A stretch of 19,567 nt of DNA from CAKSHC01 sp045594545 (GTDB lineage: Bacteria > Bacillota > Clostridia > Oscillospirales > UMGS1783). The first letter of the stretch is position 1, and every line of letters starts with the position of its first letter. Shown here one piece after another: positions 1 through 7,341 of the stretch. The stretch covers positions 1 through 19,567 of the forward strand of contig JAZNYQ010000071.1 of NCBI GenBank assembly GCA_045594545.1, read 5' to 3'. The position numbers were made by a program, and so were the translations under genes. The notes under the pieces are model-generated. The model was not told where the DNA came from and ran no database searches. It worked only from the letters and a program-made list of their open reading frames with translations.

Positions 1-24
1 CTAAGACCGCTTGGCCTCCGACTT
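1..24 (-). other. Sequencing-adapter remnant (MGI/BGI DNBSEQ) at contig edge
   Basis: The reverse complement of these 24 bases begins AAGTCGGAGGCCAAGCGG and is identical to the first 24 bases of the adapter at 19243-19326. It matches the DNBSEQ read-1 adapter as I remember it. Inside the LarA reading frame it replaces the expected continuation after Gly-Glu-Lys with adapter-derived residues. It is not biological sequence. Confidence 0.92.
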
Positions 25-208
25 TCTCACCGGGTTTCACCACCTCACGCAAGCGAGGCGCACCGATCGGCTCCGCCAGTGAACGGCGAACCTCTTCTCG
101 GCCTGCTTCCTGTGCATTGACGGGGTTAGCTTTGATGGTGCATGAATAATTTTGATCGGGAATCTCGAAAGACACCAGTGTCTTACTGTAATTCAATTCA
201 AATTTCAT
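25..208 (-). CDS. larA: Lactate racemase-type (LarA/DUF2088) protein, N-terminal fragment
   Basis: About 61 N-terminal residues survive before the adapter interrupts codon 62; the family is usually about 420 residues. The fragment shows the family's opening: a short strand with I-P-D, then 'EVRRSLAEPIGAPRLREVV' followed by K-P-G-E-K. This resembles the 'SLDNPIGSDKLEEL' segment of Lactobacillus LarA. LarA enzymes racemise lactate or other 2-hydroxyacids such as malate, using a nickel-pincer cofactor made by LarB, LarC and LarE; none of those genes lies in the window. The ATG at 208 is preceded by AAAGGTGA overlapping the E3 stop codon, and the 10-nt gap implies co-transcription with the dehydrogenase complex. 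The Ni-pincer lysine and catalytic histidines are beyond the break, so substrate cannot be judged. Confidence 0.82.
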
Positions 209-218
209 GCCGTCACCT

Positions 219-1607
219 TTATCTCTTGATGCTGTGCGCACACTCGCCCAAAATGGTATGAGCGGCTTCCATAATCATTTCGTTTACGGTCGGGTGAGGA
301 TGAACGGCTTCGGCAATTTCATGAACGGTGCTTTCCAGTTTTATAGCAGCCAGACCTTCGCCGATCATGTCGGTAGCACGGTCGCAGAACAACTGCATGC
401 CAAGGATCTCGCCTGTTTTTTCATCCGAGACAATCTTAACAAAGCCTTCCTGTTCGCCAACAATCAAGGATTTTCCGTTACCGGTCGAGGCAAACTTACC
501 AACCTTAACCGCATAACCGGCCTTCTTTGCCGCCTCTTCATCCATACCGATACAAGCAATTTCAGGTGTCGTATACACGCAGGCCGGAATCAAGGTGAAA
601 TCCGCCTTATGATGATTGCCTTCCTTGCAGTTTCTGGCCGCAACCATACCCTGCTCGCTGGCCGCATGTGCCAACATCTTTTTCCCGTTAACATCGCCAA
701 TCGCATAGATGTTCGGGACATTGGTGCAACAATAATCATCGACTGTGACAAAACCACGTTCCATCTTAAGGCCGAGAGCCTCAAAGCCGACATTCTGTGA
801 CAAAGGACGGCGACCGGTGGAAAGAACTGCAATTTCGCCCTTTTCAGTCAACTGCTGACCGTTCTGCTCAAAGTGAACCGTAAGCCCTGCTTCAATCTTG
901 GAAACCTTGGCATTCAGATAGAAACGAATCCCCTTCTTCTCCAAGATCTTACGCATGCCTGCGGCAATTTCCTTATCGGTACCGGGCAAGATTTCGGGCA
1001 TCATTTCCACAACCGAAACATCGCTTCCAAAGTCTTTAAGAACAGAGGCAAATTCCAGACCGATAACACCGCCGCCGATCATAATGGCAGACTTGGGCAG
1101 TTCGGTCATAGCTAAGAACCCGTCACTATCCATAACACCTGGCAGATCGGTGCCGGGGATGGGAATACGGGACGGATACGAACCGGTAGCAATAATTGCT
1201 TTATCAAAGGTAACAGTTGTATTCTCCTGTCCGGAAACCACAATCGTATGGGCATCGGTAAATTTACCTTCGCCGCGAACCAGTGTTACTTTATTACCGC
1301 GAACCAAGCCTTCGATACCGCGAACCAAACGAGATACGACAGCGTCCTTTTTCGCCGCAACCTTAGCATAATCGAAGGTCACATTTTCAGCAAATACGCC
1401 ATATTCGGCCGCTTCCTTGGCATCGCGATACAACTCGGCCGAGTGAAGCAAAGCCTTCGTGGGAATACAGCCGCGATTCAGGCAAGTTCCGCCGAGAGAA
1501 TCTTTTTCGATAAGAACCGTTTTCATGCCCAGCTGAGCACTGGCAATGGCTGCTACATAGCCGCCGGGGCCGCCGCCCAGAACGGCAACTTCATATTGAT
1601 ATGCCAT
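219..1607 (-). CDS. lpdA: Dihydrolipoyl dehydrogenase (E3)
   Basis: A 462-residue flavoprotein that reoxidises the dihydrolipoyl arms of the E2 subunit with NAD+ in the cytoplasm. Visible features are the N-terminal FAD-binding GGGPGGY (residues 11-17), the redox-active pair C42-x4-C47 in GGTCLNRGC, a central NAD-binding motif (IGGGVIGLE), the second FAD motif ending in AIGDVNG, and the C-terminal HPHPTVNE with the catalytic His-Glu. Length is normal for the family. The ATG at 1607 is chosen because AGGAG lies about 9 nt upstream and the protein then starts MAYQYEVAVLGGG; an in-frame ATG at 1673 would add 22 residues with no family counterpart. It is the last complete gene of the complex operon, 69 nt after E2 (the gap holds a strong hairpin) and 10 nt before larA. 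Confidence 0.96.
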   Translation of the reverse strand: MAYQYEVAVLGGGPGGYVAAIASAQLGMKTVLIEKDSLGGTCLNRGCIPTKALLHSAELYRDAKEAAEYGVFAENVTFDYAKVAAKKDAVVSRLVRGIEGLVRGNKVTLVRGEGKFTDAHTIVVSGQENTTVTFDKAIIATGSYPSRIPIPGTDLPGVMDSDGFLAMTELPKSAIMIGGGVIGLEFASVLKDFGSDVSVVEMMPEILPGTDKEIAAGMRKILEKKGIRFYLNAKVSKIEAGLTVHFEQNGQQLTEKGEIAVLSTGRRPLSQNVGFEALGLKMERGFVTVDDYCCTNVPNIYAIGDVNGKKMLAHAASEQGMVAARNCKEGNHHKADFTLIPACVYTTPEIACIGMDEEAAKKAGYAVKVGKFASTGNGKSLIVGEQEGFVKIVSDEKTGEILGMQLFCDRATDMIGEGLAAIKLESTVHEIAEAVHPHPTVNEMIMEAAHTILGECAHSIKR

Positions 1608-1639
1608 TTTTTCTACTCCTATTGTTTGAGTTTGTGAGG

Positions 1640-1669
1640 CAGGGCGTGTAACGGTTGCTACACGCCCTG
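1640..1669 (-). other. Intercistronic hairpin between E2 and E3
   Basis: A perfect 11-bp inverted repeat (CAGGGCGTGTA / TACACGCCCTG) with an 8-nt loop fills most of the E2-E3 gap. No T-run follows it on the minus strand, so it is unlikely to be a full intrinsic terminator. It may set the E2:E3 expression ratio by protecting the upstream mRNA or by partial attenuation; that role is inference. Confidence 0.7.
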
Positions 1670-1676
1670 ACAAAAA

Positions 1677-3320
1677 TTACATCATCAGATAAGGATTCTG
1701 AAGCAATGTCTTGACATACTGCAAGAACTGAGCGGCAGGAGCACCGTCAATAATTCTGTGATCATAGGTCAAAGACAAGGTCATGATCGGACGAACTACG
1801 ACTTCACCATTCTCCACAACGGGAGTATCGGTAATCTTACCAACGGCAAGAATTGCCGCTTCGGGAGGATTGATAACCGCAGTAAATTCATCCACATCAT
1901 ACATGCCGAGGTTGGTAATCGTGAAAGTACCGTCGGTATACTCCTCACGGGTCAGCTTGCCTTCCTTGGCTTTTCCTGCCAGATCGGCAACCTGAGCATG
2001 GATCTCGACGACCGATTTCGCCTGCGCATCCTTGATGTTGGGCACAATCAGCCCACCGTCAATGGCTACGGCAACACCCATATTGACATAATTTCTGGTA
2101 ATGATATCATTACCGCGAACCGTCGAGTTAAGCATGGGGAACTTCATCAAGGCGTGAGATACGGCCTTGATCAGAATATCGGTATAGGAGACCTTAATGT
2201 CAGCCGCTTTCAGTTTGGCGCGGAAGCGTACCGATTCGCTCATATCCACCTTCATGCGATGATTGGCCTGAGCCATGGAGGTCAAGCTGTTCATCATGTT
2301 GTTGGCGATGGCACGGCGCATACCCGTCATCGGGATGACCGTTTCTTCATGAGCCGAAACTTCGGCAGGGACAAAGGCCGACTTGGACAGAACATCCATC
2401 ACATCGGACTTCATAATCTTTCCATTCGCACCGGTACCCTTAACCTCAGCCAGATCGACACCGTTCTGCTCGGCAATCACCTTAGCTACCGGCGTAGCCT
2501 TTACCGTCGATACATTAGCATTGAGGACATCCTTTTCGATTACCAAACCATCCGGACCAGAACCGGCGACCTTCTGAATATCAATATCCTTTTCCTGTGC
2601 TCTCATACGGGCGCGAGGCGTTGAGAATACTCTTTCGCCGGGAGCACGAGTTACTGCCGAAGCCGCAACAGGCGCAACTGCCGGTGCCGTCACGGATACC
2701 GTTTCAGCCGGAGTTGAGGATGTGACGGGAGTCGCAATGAAGGCAGCAACATCGGTGCCGGCTTCGCCGACAATGGCGATCGTTTCGGTAATGGGAACAA
2801 CCTCTCCTTCTCCGCGAACGATCTTAAGAAGCGTACCGGTAGCGGTGGAATCGATGGTGATGGTCAGCTTATCGGTTTCCATCTCAAAGAGAGGTTCGCC
2901 CTCATTAACGGTCTCGCCTTCTTTTTTCAACCATTTGATAATGGTACCCTCGGTCATCTGCAGACCCTGTTTAGGCATAATGATAGCCGAAGCATTTACG
3001 CTGCTCAAATCCGGCGCGGGAGCGGCCGTTTCGACAACCGTTTCCGCAACAGGAGCCGCTGCAGGAACATCAACTGCCTCGCCGGCTTCACCGACAATAG
3101 CGATGGTCTCGGTAATGGGAACCAGATCCCCTTCACCGTGAACAATTTTGAGAAGAGTACCGGTAGCGGTGGAATCGATGGTGATGGTCAGTTTATCGGT
3201 TTCCATCTCAAAGAGAGGCTCGCCCTCATTAACGGTCTCGCCTTCTTTTTTCAGCCATTTGATAATGGTACCTTCGGTCATCTGGAGACCTTGTTTAGGC
3301 ATAATAATATTGGATGCCAT
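1677..3320 (-). CDS. Dihydrolipoamide acyltransferase (E2) with two lipoyl and two E3-binding domains
   Basis: A 547-residue core of a 2-oxoacid or acetoin dehydrogenase complex. Order of domains: lipoyl domain 1 (about residues 3-80, lipoyl-lysine K43 in METDKLT), an Ala/Pro/Val-rich linker, nearly identical lipoyl domain 2 (about 111-188, K151), a second linker, and an E3-binding domain (about 232-267, STPRARMRAQEKDID). A second E3-binding-like domain follows (about 274-311, ATPVAKVIAEQNGVDL), then the catalytic domain (about 328-547) with the active-site DHRIIDG (H521, D525). It passes the acyl group from E1-bound thiamine intermediate to CoA. The ATG at 3320 has GGGAGG about 8 nt upstream and follows E1 beta by 14 nt. 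Acetyl transfer is likely, but pyruvate and acetoin complexes cannot be separated from sequence alone. Confidence 0.93.
   Translation of the reverse strand: MASNIIMPKQGLQMTEGTIIKWLKKEGETVNEGEPLFEMETDKLTITIDSTATGTLLKIVHGEGDLVPITETIAIVGEAGEAVDVPAAAPVAETVVETAAPAPDLSSVNASAIIMPKQGLQMTEGTIIKWLKKEGETVNEGEPLFEMETDKLTITIDSTATGTLLKIVRGEGEVVPITETIAIVGEAGTDVAAFIATPVTSSTPAETVSVTAPAVAPVAASAVTRAPGERVFSTPRARMRAQEKDIDIQKVAGSGPDGLVIEKDVLNANVSTVKATPVAKVIAEQNGVDLAEVKGTGANGKIMKSDVMDVLSKSAFVPAEVSAHEETVIPMTGMRRAIANNMMNSLTSMAQANHRMKVDMSESVRFRAKLKAADIKVSYTDILIKAVSHALMKFPMLNSTVRGNDIITRNYVNMGVAVAIDGGLIVPNIKDAQAKSVVEIHAQVADLAGKAKEGKLTREEYTDGTFTITNLGMYDVDEFTAVINPPEAAILAVGKITDTPVVENGEVVVRPIMTLSLTYDHRIIDGAPAAQFLQYVKTLLQNPYLMM
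2757..3314 (-). repeat. Duplicated lipoyl-domain coding repeat (two 234-bp units, 324-bp period)
   Basis: Units at 3081-3314 and 2757-2990 code for the two lipoyl domains of E2. By hand alignment they differ at 24 of 234 positions. The central 149 bp (3157-3305 against its partner) differ at only 6 positions. The proteins are almost identical in this core, pointing to recent tandem duplication or ongoing gene conversion. Confidence 0.9.
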
Positions 3321-3334
3321 ATGCTTTGCCTCCC

Positions 3335-4315
3335 TTATTTATACAACGTTCTCTTAATGGCGTCGTAGATATCCTTTTCCTGAGGAACTACCGCATTCTC
3401 GAGGCCGAGGTTAAACGGCAGCGGGCAATCCTTAGCGCCAAGACGCTCAACAGGAGCATCGAGATACTTAAAGCAATTTTCGGAGATCTGAGAGCCGATT
3501 TCGGCACCGATACCGCAACGCTTATGTGCTTCATGAACCACAACGGCGCGACCGGTCTTTTTAACCGAGTTGGCAATGGTCTCCATATCGAGAGGCACAA
3601 TGGTACGAGGATCAATAACCTCAACACTGATGCCTTCCTTTTCCAGTTCTTTCGCTACATTAACCGCCTTCTGGACATAAGTATGAGTACCGACAACGGT
3701 AACATCACTACCCTCGCGGACAATCTTAGCCTTGCCGAAAGGAATCATGTAATCAGGATCGTCGTTTACTTCCGCTTTCTGCACATACAGCTGCTTATGC
3801 TCAATGAAGATAACGGGGTTATCATCACGAATCGCCGTACGGAGCAGACCAACAACGTCATCGGGAGTAGAGGGCATAACCACCTTCAAGCCGGGGAAAT
3901 GCACAAACAGGGCTTCCATGCTCTGGGAGTGGGTAGCCGCATTACCGCGACCGACACCCTGCTGACCACGGATGACCAGAGGAATACGGGCTTTACCGCC
4001 AAATACATAGCGGGTCTTGGCAACCTGATTGATGATCTGATCGGCAGCAACCAAGGAGAAGTCCATGTACATAAGCTCGACGATCGGACGCATACCCACA
4101 CAAGCGGCACCTAAGCCTGCGCCGACAAAGCCGGCTTCACTGATCGGGGTGTTACGAACACGGTCTACACCAAATTCATCGGCAAGACCTCTGGTACAAC
4201 CAAAAATACCACCGAGAACTTCAATATCTTCGCCCATGACGAAAACCTTGTCGTCTCTACGCATTTCAGCAGCGATGGTATCTCTTACTGCGTTTGCATA
4301 ACTCTTGATACTCAT
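3335..4315 (-). CDS. Thiamine-dependent dehydrogenase E1 component, beta subunit
   Basis: A 326-residue transketolase-type beta subunit of a pyruvate/acetoin-class E1 (alpha2beta2). It carries the pyrimidine-binding half of the thiamine diphosphate site: E60 in ISEAGFVGAGLGAA is the conserved glutamate that activates the cofactor, and H129 lies in the conserved HSQS segment. A C-terminal transketolase domain follows, with VIDPRTIVPLD and the HEAHKRCGIGAEI segment. Length is typical of AcoB/PdhB. Its ATG overlaps the E1 alpha stop by one base (TAATG), indicating translational coupling and equal stoichiometry. A GGGGG tract about 10 nt upstream serves as ribosome binding site. Substrate (pyruvate, acetoin or a branched 2-oxoacid) is not resolved; the family resemblance is to the AcoB/PdhB group. 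Confidence 0.93.
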   Translation of the reverse strand: MSIKSYANAVRDTIAAEMRRDDKVFVMGEDIEVLGGIFGCTRGLADEFGVDRVRNTPISEAGFVGAGLGAACVGMRPIVELMYMDFSLVAADQIINQVAKTRYVFGGKARIPLVIRGQQGVGRGNAATHSQSMEALFVHFPGLKVVMPSTPDDVVGLLRTAIRDDNPVIFIEHKQLYVQKAEVNDDPDYMIPFGKAKIVREGSDVTVVGTHTYVQKAVNVAKELEKEGISVEVIDPRTIVPLDMETIANSVKKTGRAVVVHEAHKRCGIGAEIGSQISENCFKYLDAPVERLGAKDCPLPFNLGLENAVVPQEKDIYDAIKRTLYK

Positions 4316-5283
4316 TAGTTGTTACCCCCTTCATAGAATACATCGACCAGCACGTTAGCCGGATCAGGTTCTGCGGCATTGAGTGCATACTCTGCAGCTT
4401 CATCGATCTCCTTCTGAGCCGCTGCCGCGATAGCGTCCAGTTCTTCAACCGTAACTTTATACTCTTTCATCAGATACTCGCGCAGTCTGGGAATGGGGTC
4501 TTTCTTCTTCCACTCCTCGACCTCTTCACGGGTACGGTACGGAGTCGGGTCACCGACCCAGTGACCGAGATGACGATAGGTCTTGGTCTCGATCAGAATG
4601 GGGCCTTTGCCGGCACGGACATCCTTAACCGCCTTTTCAAATACCTTAGCCAACGCTACCACATCGTTACCGTCAACGGTAACACCGGGGATGTTGTAGG
4701 AAGCGCCACGGACAGAAATATCTTTAACCGAAGTGCTCTGCCAAGACGGAACAGAAATACCATACAGGTTATTCTCTACTACGAAGATAACGGGCAGTTT
4801 CCAGATAGCGGCCAAGTTGAGCGCCTCATGGAAAGTACCTTCGTTGGTTGCCGAGTCACCGCTCCAGCAAACCACCACGCGGTCCTGATTCTGCATTTTT
4901 ACGCCCAATGCAGCACCGGTAGCAATCGGATAACCGCCGCCAACGATCGCGTTAGCACCCAAGTTACCCTTGGAAAAGTCAGCGATATGCATCGAGCCGC
5001 TGCGGCCTTGGCAATAGCCGTCCTGCTTACCCATCAATTCGCATAGAGCGTACTTGGGATCCGCGCCCTTAGCAATACAGTGGCCGTGGCCACGGTGAGT
5101 AGAAGTAATATAGTCTTCATCGGTGATAAAGTTGGCCATCGTAGCAGGAGCAGCTTCTTCGCCGATGCAAAGATGTACGGAACCACGCAATACGTTGGTT
5201 TCAAAGAATTCAACAGCCTTATACTCAAATGCACGGATACGGTGCATCATCAACAAGGTGTCAAGATACTGTTTTTTCGTCAT
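4315..5283 (-). CDS. Thiamine-dependent dehydrogenase E1 component, alpha subunit
   Basis: A 322-residue E1 alpha subunit that binds the diphosphate half of thiamine diphosphate. The motif runs from GDS (142-144) through SATNEG to ENN (170-172), the expected GDG-x(about 26)-N layout, with serine in place of the usual third glycine. Other family markers are HRGHGH (63-68), GRSGSMHI (93-100) and the substrate-loop segment YRHLGHWVGDPTPYR. Length fits short bacterial AcoA/PdhA proteins. AGAGGTG precedes the ATG at 5283, 15 nt after sucD. The loop ('HWVGDP') differs from common pyruvate versions (HSMSDP), so acetoin or another 2-oxo substrate is plausible. Strict Clostridia normally use pyruvate:ferredoxin oxidoreductase for pyruvate, which slightly favours a specialised catabolic complex. 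Confidence 0.92.
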   Translation of the reverse strand: MTKKQYLDTLLMMHRIRAFEYKAVEFFETNVLRGSVHLCIGEEAAPATMANFITDEDYITSTHRGHGHCIAKGADPKYALCELMGKQDGYCQGRSGSMHIADFSKGNLGANAIVGGGYPIATGAALGVKMQNQDRVVVCWSGDSATNEGTFHEALNLAAIWKLPVIFVVENNLYGISVPSWQSTSVKDISVRGASYNIPGVTVDGNDVVALAKVFEKAVKDVRAGKGPILIETKTYRHLGHWVGDPTPYRTREEVEEWKKKDPIPRLREYLMKEYKVTVEELDAIAAAAQKEIDEAAEYALNAAEPDPANVLVDVFYEGGNN

Positions 5284-5298
5284 AATTGCACCTCTAAT

Positions 5299-6180
5299 TT
5301 ATTTATTTTCAGCCATAACTTGTTTAACGATATCCACAATATGGGTGGTGGTTTCGGCAATATGGACGCCGGCTTCGCGCAAAACTTTTTCTTTATTTTC
5401 CGCACTTCCCGTACCGTCTGCCGAAACGATAGCGCCGGCATGTCCCATGCTTCTGCCTTTGGGTGCGTTCTTACCGGCAATCAACGCGATAACAGGTTTG
5501 GTCATATGATTCTTGATGTATTCAGCCGCTAATTCTTCTTCATTGCCGCCGATCTCACCAATCATGATGACACATTTGGTTTCAGGGTCAGCTTCAAATT
5601 GAGGCAAAACATCAACAAAGGTCGAGCCCGGGATCATATCGCCACCGACGCCGACACATGTGCTCTGACCGATACCCGCCTGAGTCAGCATCAGTACCGT
5701 TTCATAGCAGTTGGTAGCACTACGGGACATCAAGCCAACATTGCCGGGAATAAAGAGGCGATGCGCCATAAATCCGGCTTTCGACTTGCCCGGAGAAATA
5801 ACACCAAAGGAGTTCGGGCCAACAACCTTAACACCGGCACGGCGTGCTTTATGATACACTTCCATCATGTCATGAACCGGCACATGCTCGGCAATGGTAA
5901 TGATGGTCGGCACCTTAGCCTCAATAGCCTCCAGCAAGCCGGACTTAGTAAATTTCGCAGGCACGAAGAGGACGGTAGCGTTGGCATCTGTAGCATCCAT
6001 AGCTTCCTGAACCGTGTTGAATACGGGAACACCAAGAACCTCCTGTCCACCCTTACCGGGAGTTACACCGGCTACTACCTTCGTACCGTATTGAAGCATC
6101 TGTTCGCAGTGGAAAGTGCCTTCACGACCGGTAATACCCTGAATGATCAGTCTGGTATTTTCATCAATCAAAATACTCAC
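5299..6180 (-). CDS. sucD: SucD-type CoA ligase (ADP-forming), alpha subunit
   Basis: A 293-residue alpha subunit that binds CoA and carries the phosphohistidine. Features are the N-terminal MSILIDENTRLIIQGITG CoA-binding Rossmann start, VTPGKGG (39-45), the CoA-contacting QSTCVGVGGD segment (172-181), MIGEIGG (206-212), and the active H247 in MGHAGAI. It starts with GTG at 6180, overlapping the sucC stop by 4 nt (GTGA), with GGAGAG upstream; this GTG gives the canonical N terminus. Two substrate-side motifs differ from E. coli succinyl-CoA synthetase: GPNSFGVISPGK (usually GPNCPGVITPGE) and SRSATNCYE (usually SRSGTLTYE). The enzyme class (acyl-CoA + ADP + Pi to acid + ATP + CoA) is secure, but the acyl group may not be succinyl. 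Confidence 0.88.
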   Translation of the reverse strand: MSILIDENTRLIIQGITGREGTFHCEQMLQYGTKVVAGVTPGKGGQEVLGVPVFNTVQEAMDATDANATVLFVPAKFTKSGLLEAIEAKVPTIITIAEHVPVHDMMEVYHKARRAGVKVVGPNSFGVISPGKSKAGFMAHRLFIPGNVGLMSRSATNCYETVLMLTQAGIGQSTCVGVGGDMIPGSTFVDVLPQFEADPETKCVIMIGEIGGNEEELAAEYIKNHMTKPVIALIAGKNAPKGRSMGHAGAIVSADGTGSAENKEKVLREAGVHIAETTTHIVDIVKQVMAENK

Positions 6181-7334
6181 AGTTGCTCTCTCCTTTCAAC
6201 CAATGCATCAACACCCTGAATCAGACCGTCCGCATAAACAACATTCGGAATATTGCTCAGGATCTCAAGACCCTTATCCTTGTTTGTACCCTCAAAACGT
6301 ACAACGATCAGTTTATCAATACCAAACTCTTCCTTGGCCAGGCGGATACCCTCAGCAACCTCGTCGCAACGGGTGATGCCGCCAAAGATATTCATAAACA
6401 ATCCTTTGATCTTGGGATTGCTCAGCAGAAGATGTACGGCAAGTTTGATACGGTCATGAGTCGGGCCGCCGCCCAAGTCCATACCGACACCGACCTTCAT
6501 TCCTTTATCGGCAATACGATCCATACAACTCATCAACATGCCGGAACCGTTGGAAGCCACGGCAATGGTGCCTTCTTCATCAATCGGAATGTAGAGCATC
6601 TTAATATCTCTGGCTTCCTTGATGTAATGAAGTTCATCCTTAGCCATTTCTTCCTTAAAGGCCGCCACTTCGGGCTGACGGTAAACAGCACTGTCATCCA
6701 CGGAAACCTTACCGTCAAGAGCAATGATATCGCCCTTCTTATCCACAACGATCGGGTTAATTTCAGCCAGCATGCAATCGGCCTGCATGAAGAAATCATA
6801 CAATTTAACCAAAGCCGCCTCAAACTGCTTGGCCGTATCACCGGACAAGCCGGCCTTAGCCGCCAAATCCGAAGTGATGTCAGCAGTAATGCCGTCAATC
6901 GGATTTACGGGCACTTTGAAAATCATTTCGGGGTTGGTACGAGAAGTTTCCTCGATATCCATACCGCCGCAGGGAGAAAAGATGATCAGCGGGCACTTGG
7001 TCAAGCGATCCAGCATGATCGAGACATACATTTCAGTCGCCACCTCGGCCATTTCAACCGCCATCAGTTTCTTAACGATATGTCCACGGATATCCATACC
7101 TAAGATCTGACCGGCAACTTCACGCAGTTCTTCAACATTGTTGGCAACTTTAATACCGCCGGCCTTGCCGCGTCCACCAATCTGAACCTGAGCCTTGCAG
7201 ACGAGCGGGAAAGAAATCCCACTGCCGTCAAGAGCCGCTACCAGACCGTCAACCGTATCGGATGTAACACCCTTCTTTACAGGGAGACCAGCCGCTTCGA
7301 AAAGCTCTCTGGCTTTATATTCCATTAAATCCAT
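6177..7334 (-). CDS. sucC: SucC-type CoA ligase (ADP-forming), beta subunit
   Basis: A 385-residue ATP-grasp subunit, close to the roughly 388 of E. coli SucC. It starts MDLMEYKARELFEAAGLPV, matching the family's MNLHEYQAKELF. The ATP-grasp lysine region is KAQVQIGGRGKAGGIKV (47-63), metal-binding EINP is at 191-194, LDGKVSVDD at 206-214, and the C-terminal phosphate-binding loop NIFGGITRCDEVAEG at 315-329. The usual [24 protein letters not shown] stretch is altered to one ending GTIAVASNGSGMLMSCMD (255-272). The ATG at 7334 lies 7 nt beyond the aldehyde dehydrogenase stop, with a GGGG tract about 12 nt upstream; an upstream ATG at 7397 would overlap that gene and add unmatched residues. With SucD it would conserve or spend one ATP per acyl-CoA. 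Confidence 0.88.
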   Translation of the reverse strand: MDLMEYKARELFEAAGLPVKKGVTSDTVDGLVAALDGSGISFPLVCKAQVQIGGRGKAGGIKVANNVEELREVAGQILGMDIRGHIVKKLMAVEMAEVATEMYVSIMLDRLTKCPLIIFSPCGGMDIEETSRTNPEMIFKVPVNPIDGITADITSDLAAKAGLSGDTAKQFEAALVKLYDFFMQADCMLAEINPIVVDKKGDIIALDGKVSVDDSAVYRQPEVAAFKEEMAKDELHYIKEARDIKMLYIPIDEEGTIAVASNGSGMLMSCMDRIADKGMKVGVGMDLGGGPTHDRIKLAVHLLLSNPKIKGLFMNIFGGITRCDEVAEGIRLAKEEFGIDKLIVVRFEGTNKDKGLEILSNIPNVVYADGLIQGVDALVERREQL

Positions 7335-7341
7335 AATCGAA

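Noticed and set aside
1605..1673. Earlier E3 start giving 22 extra residues
   Set aside because: The extension reads through the intercistronic hairpin and has no counterpart in the family; AGGAG is correctly placed for the ATG at 1607.
2757..3314. Tandem repeat considered as mobile or CRISPR-like DNA
   Set aside because: The repeat is in frame and codes for two lipoyl domains; there are no short regular spacers or terminal inverted repeats.
1758..4114. Plus-strand open frames opposite E2 and E1 beta (1758-2624 and 3314-4114)
   Set aside because: Both are antisense to conserved complex subunits and arise from their codon bias; no start signals or recognisable motifs.
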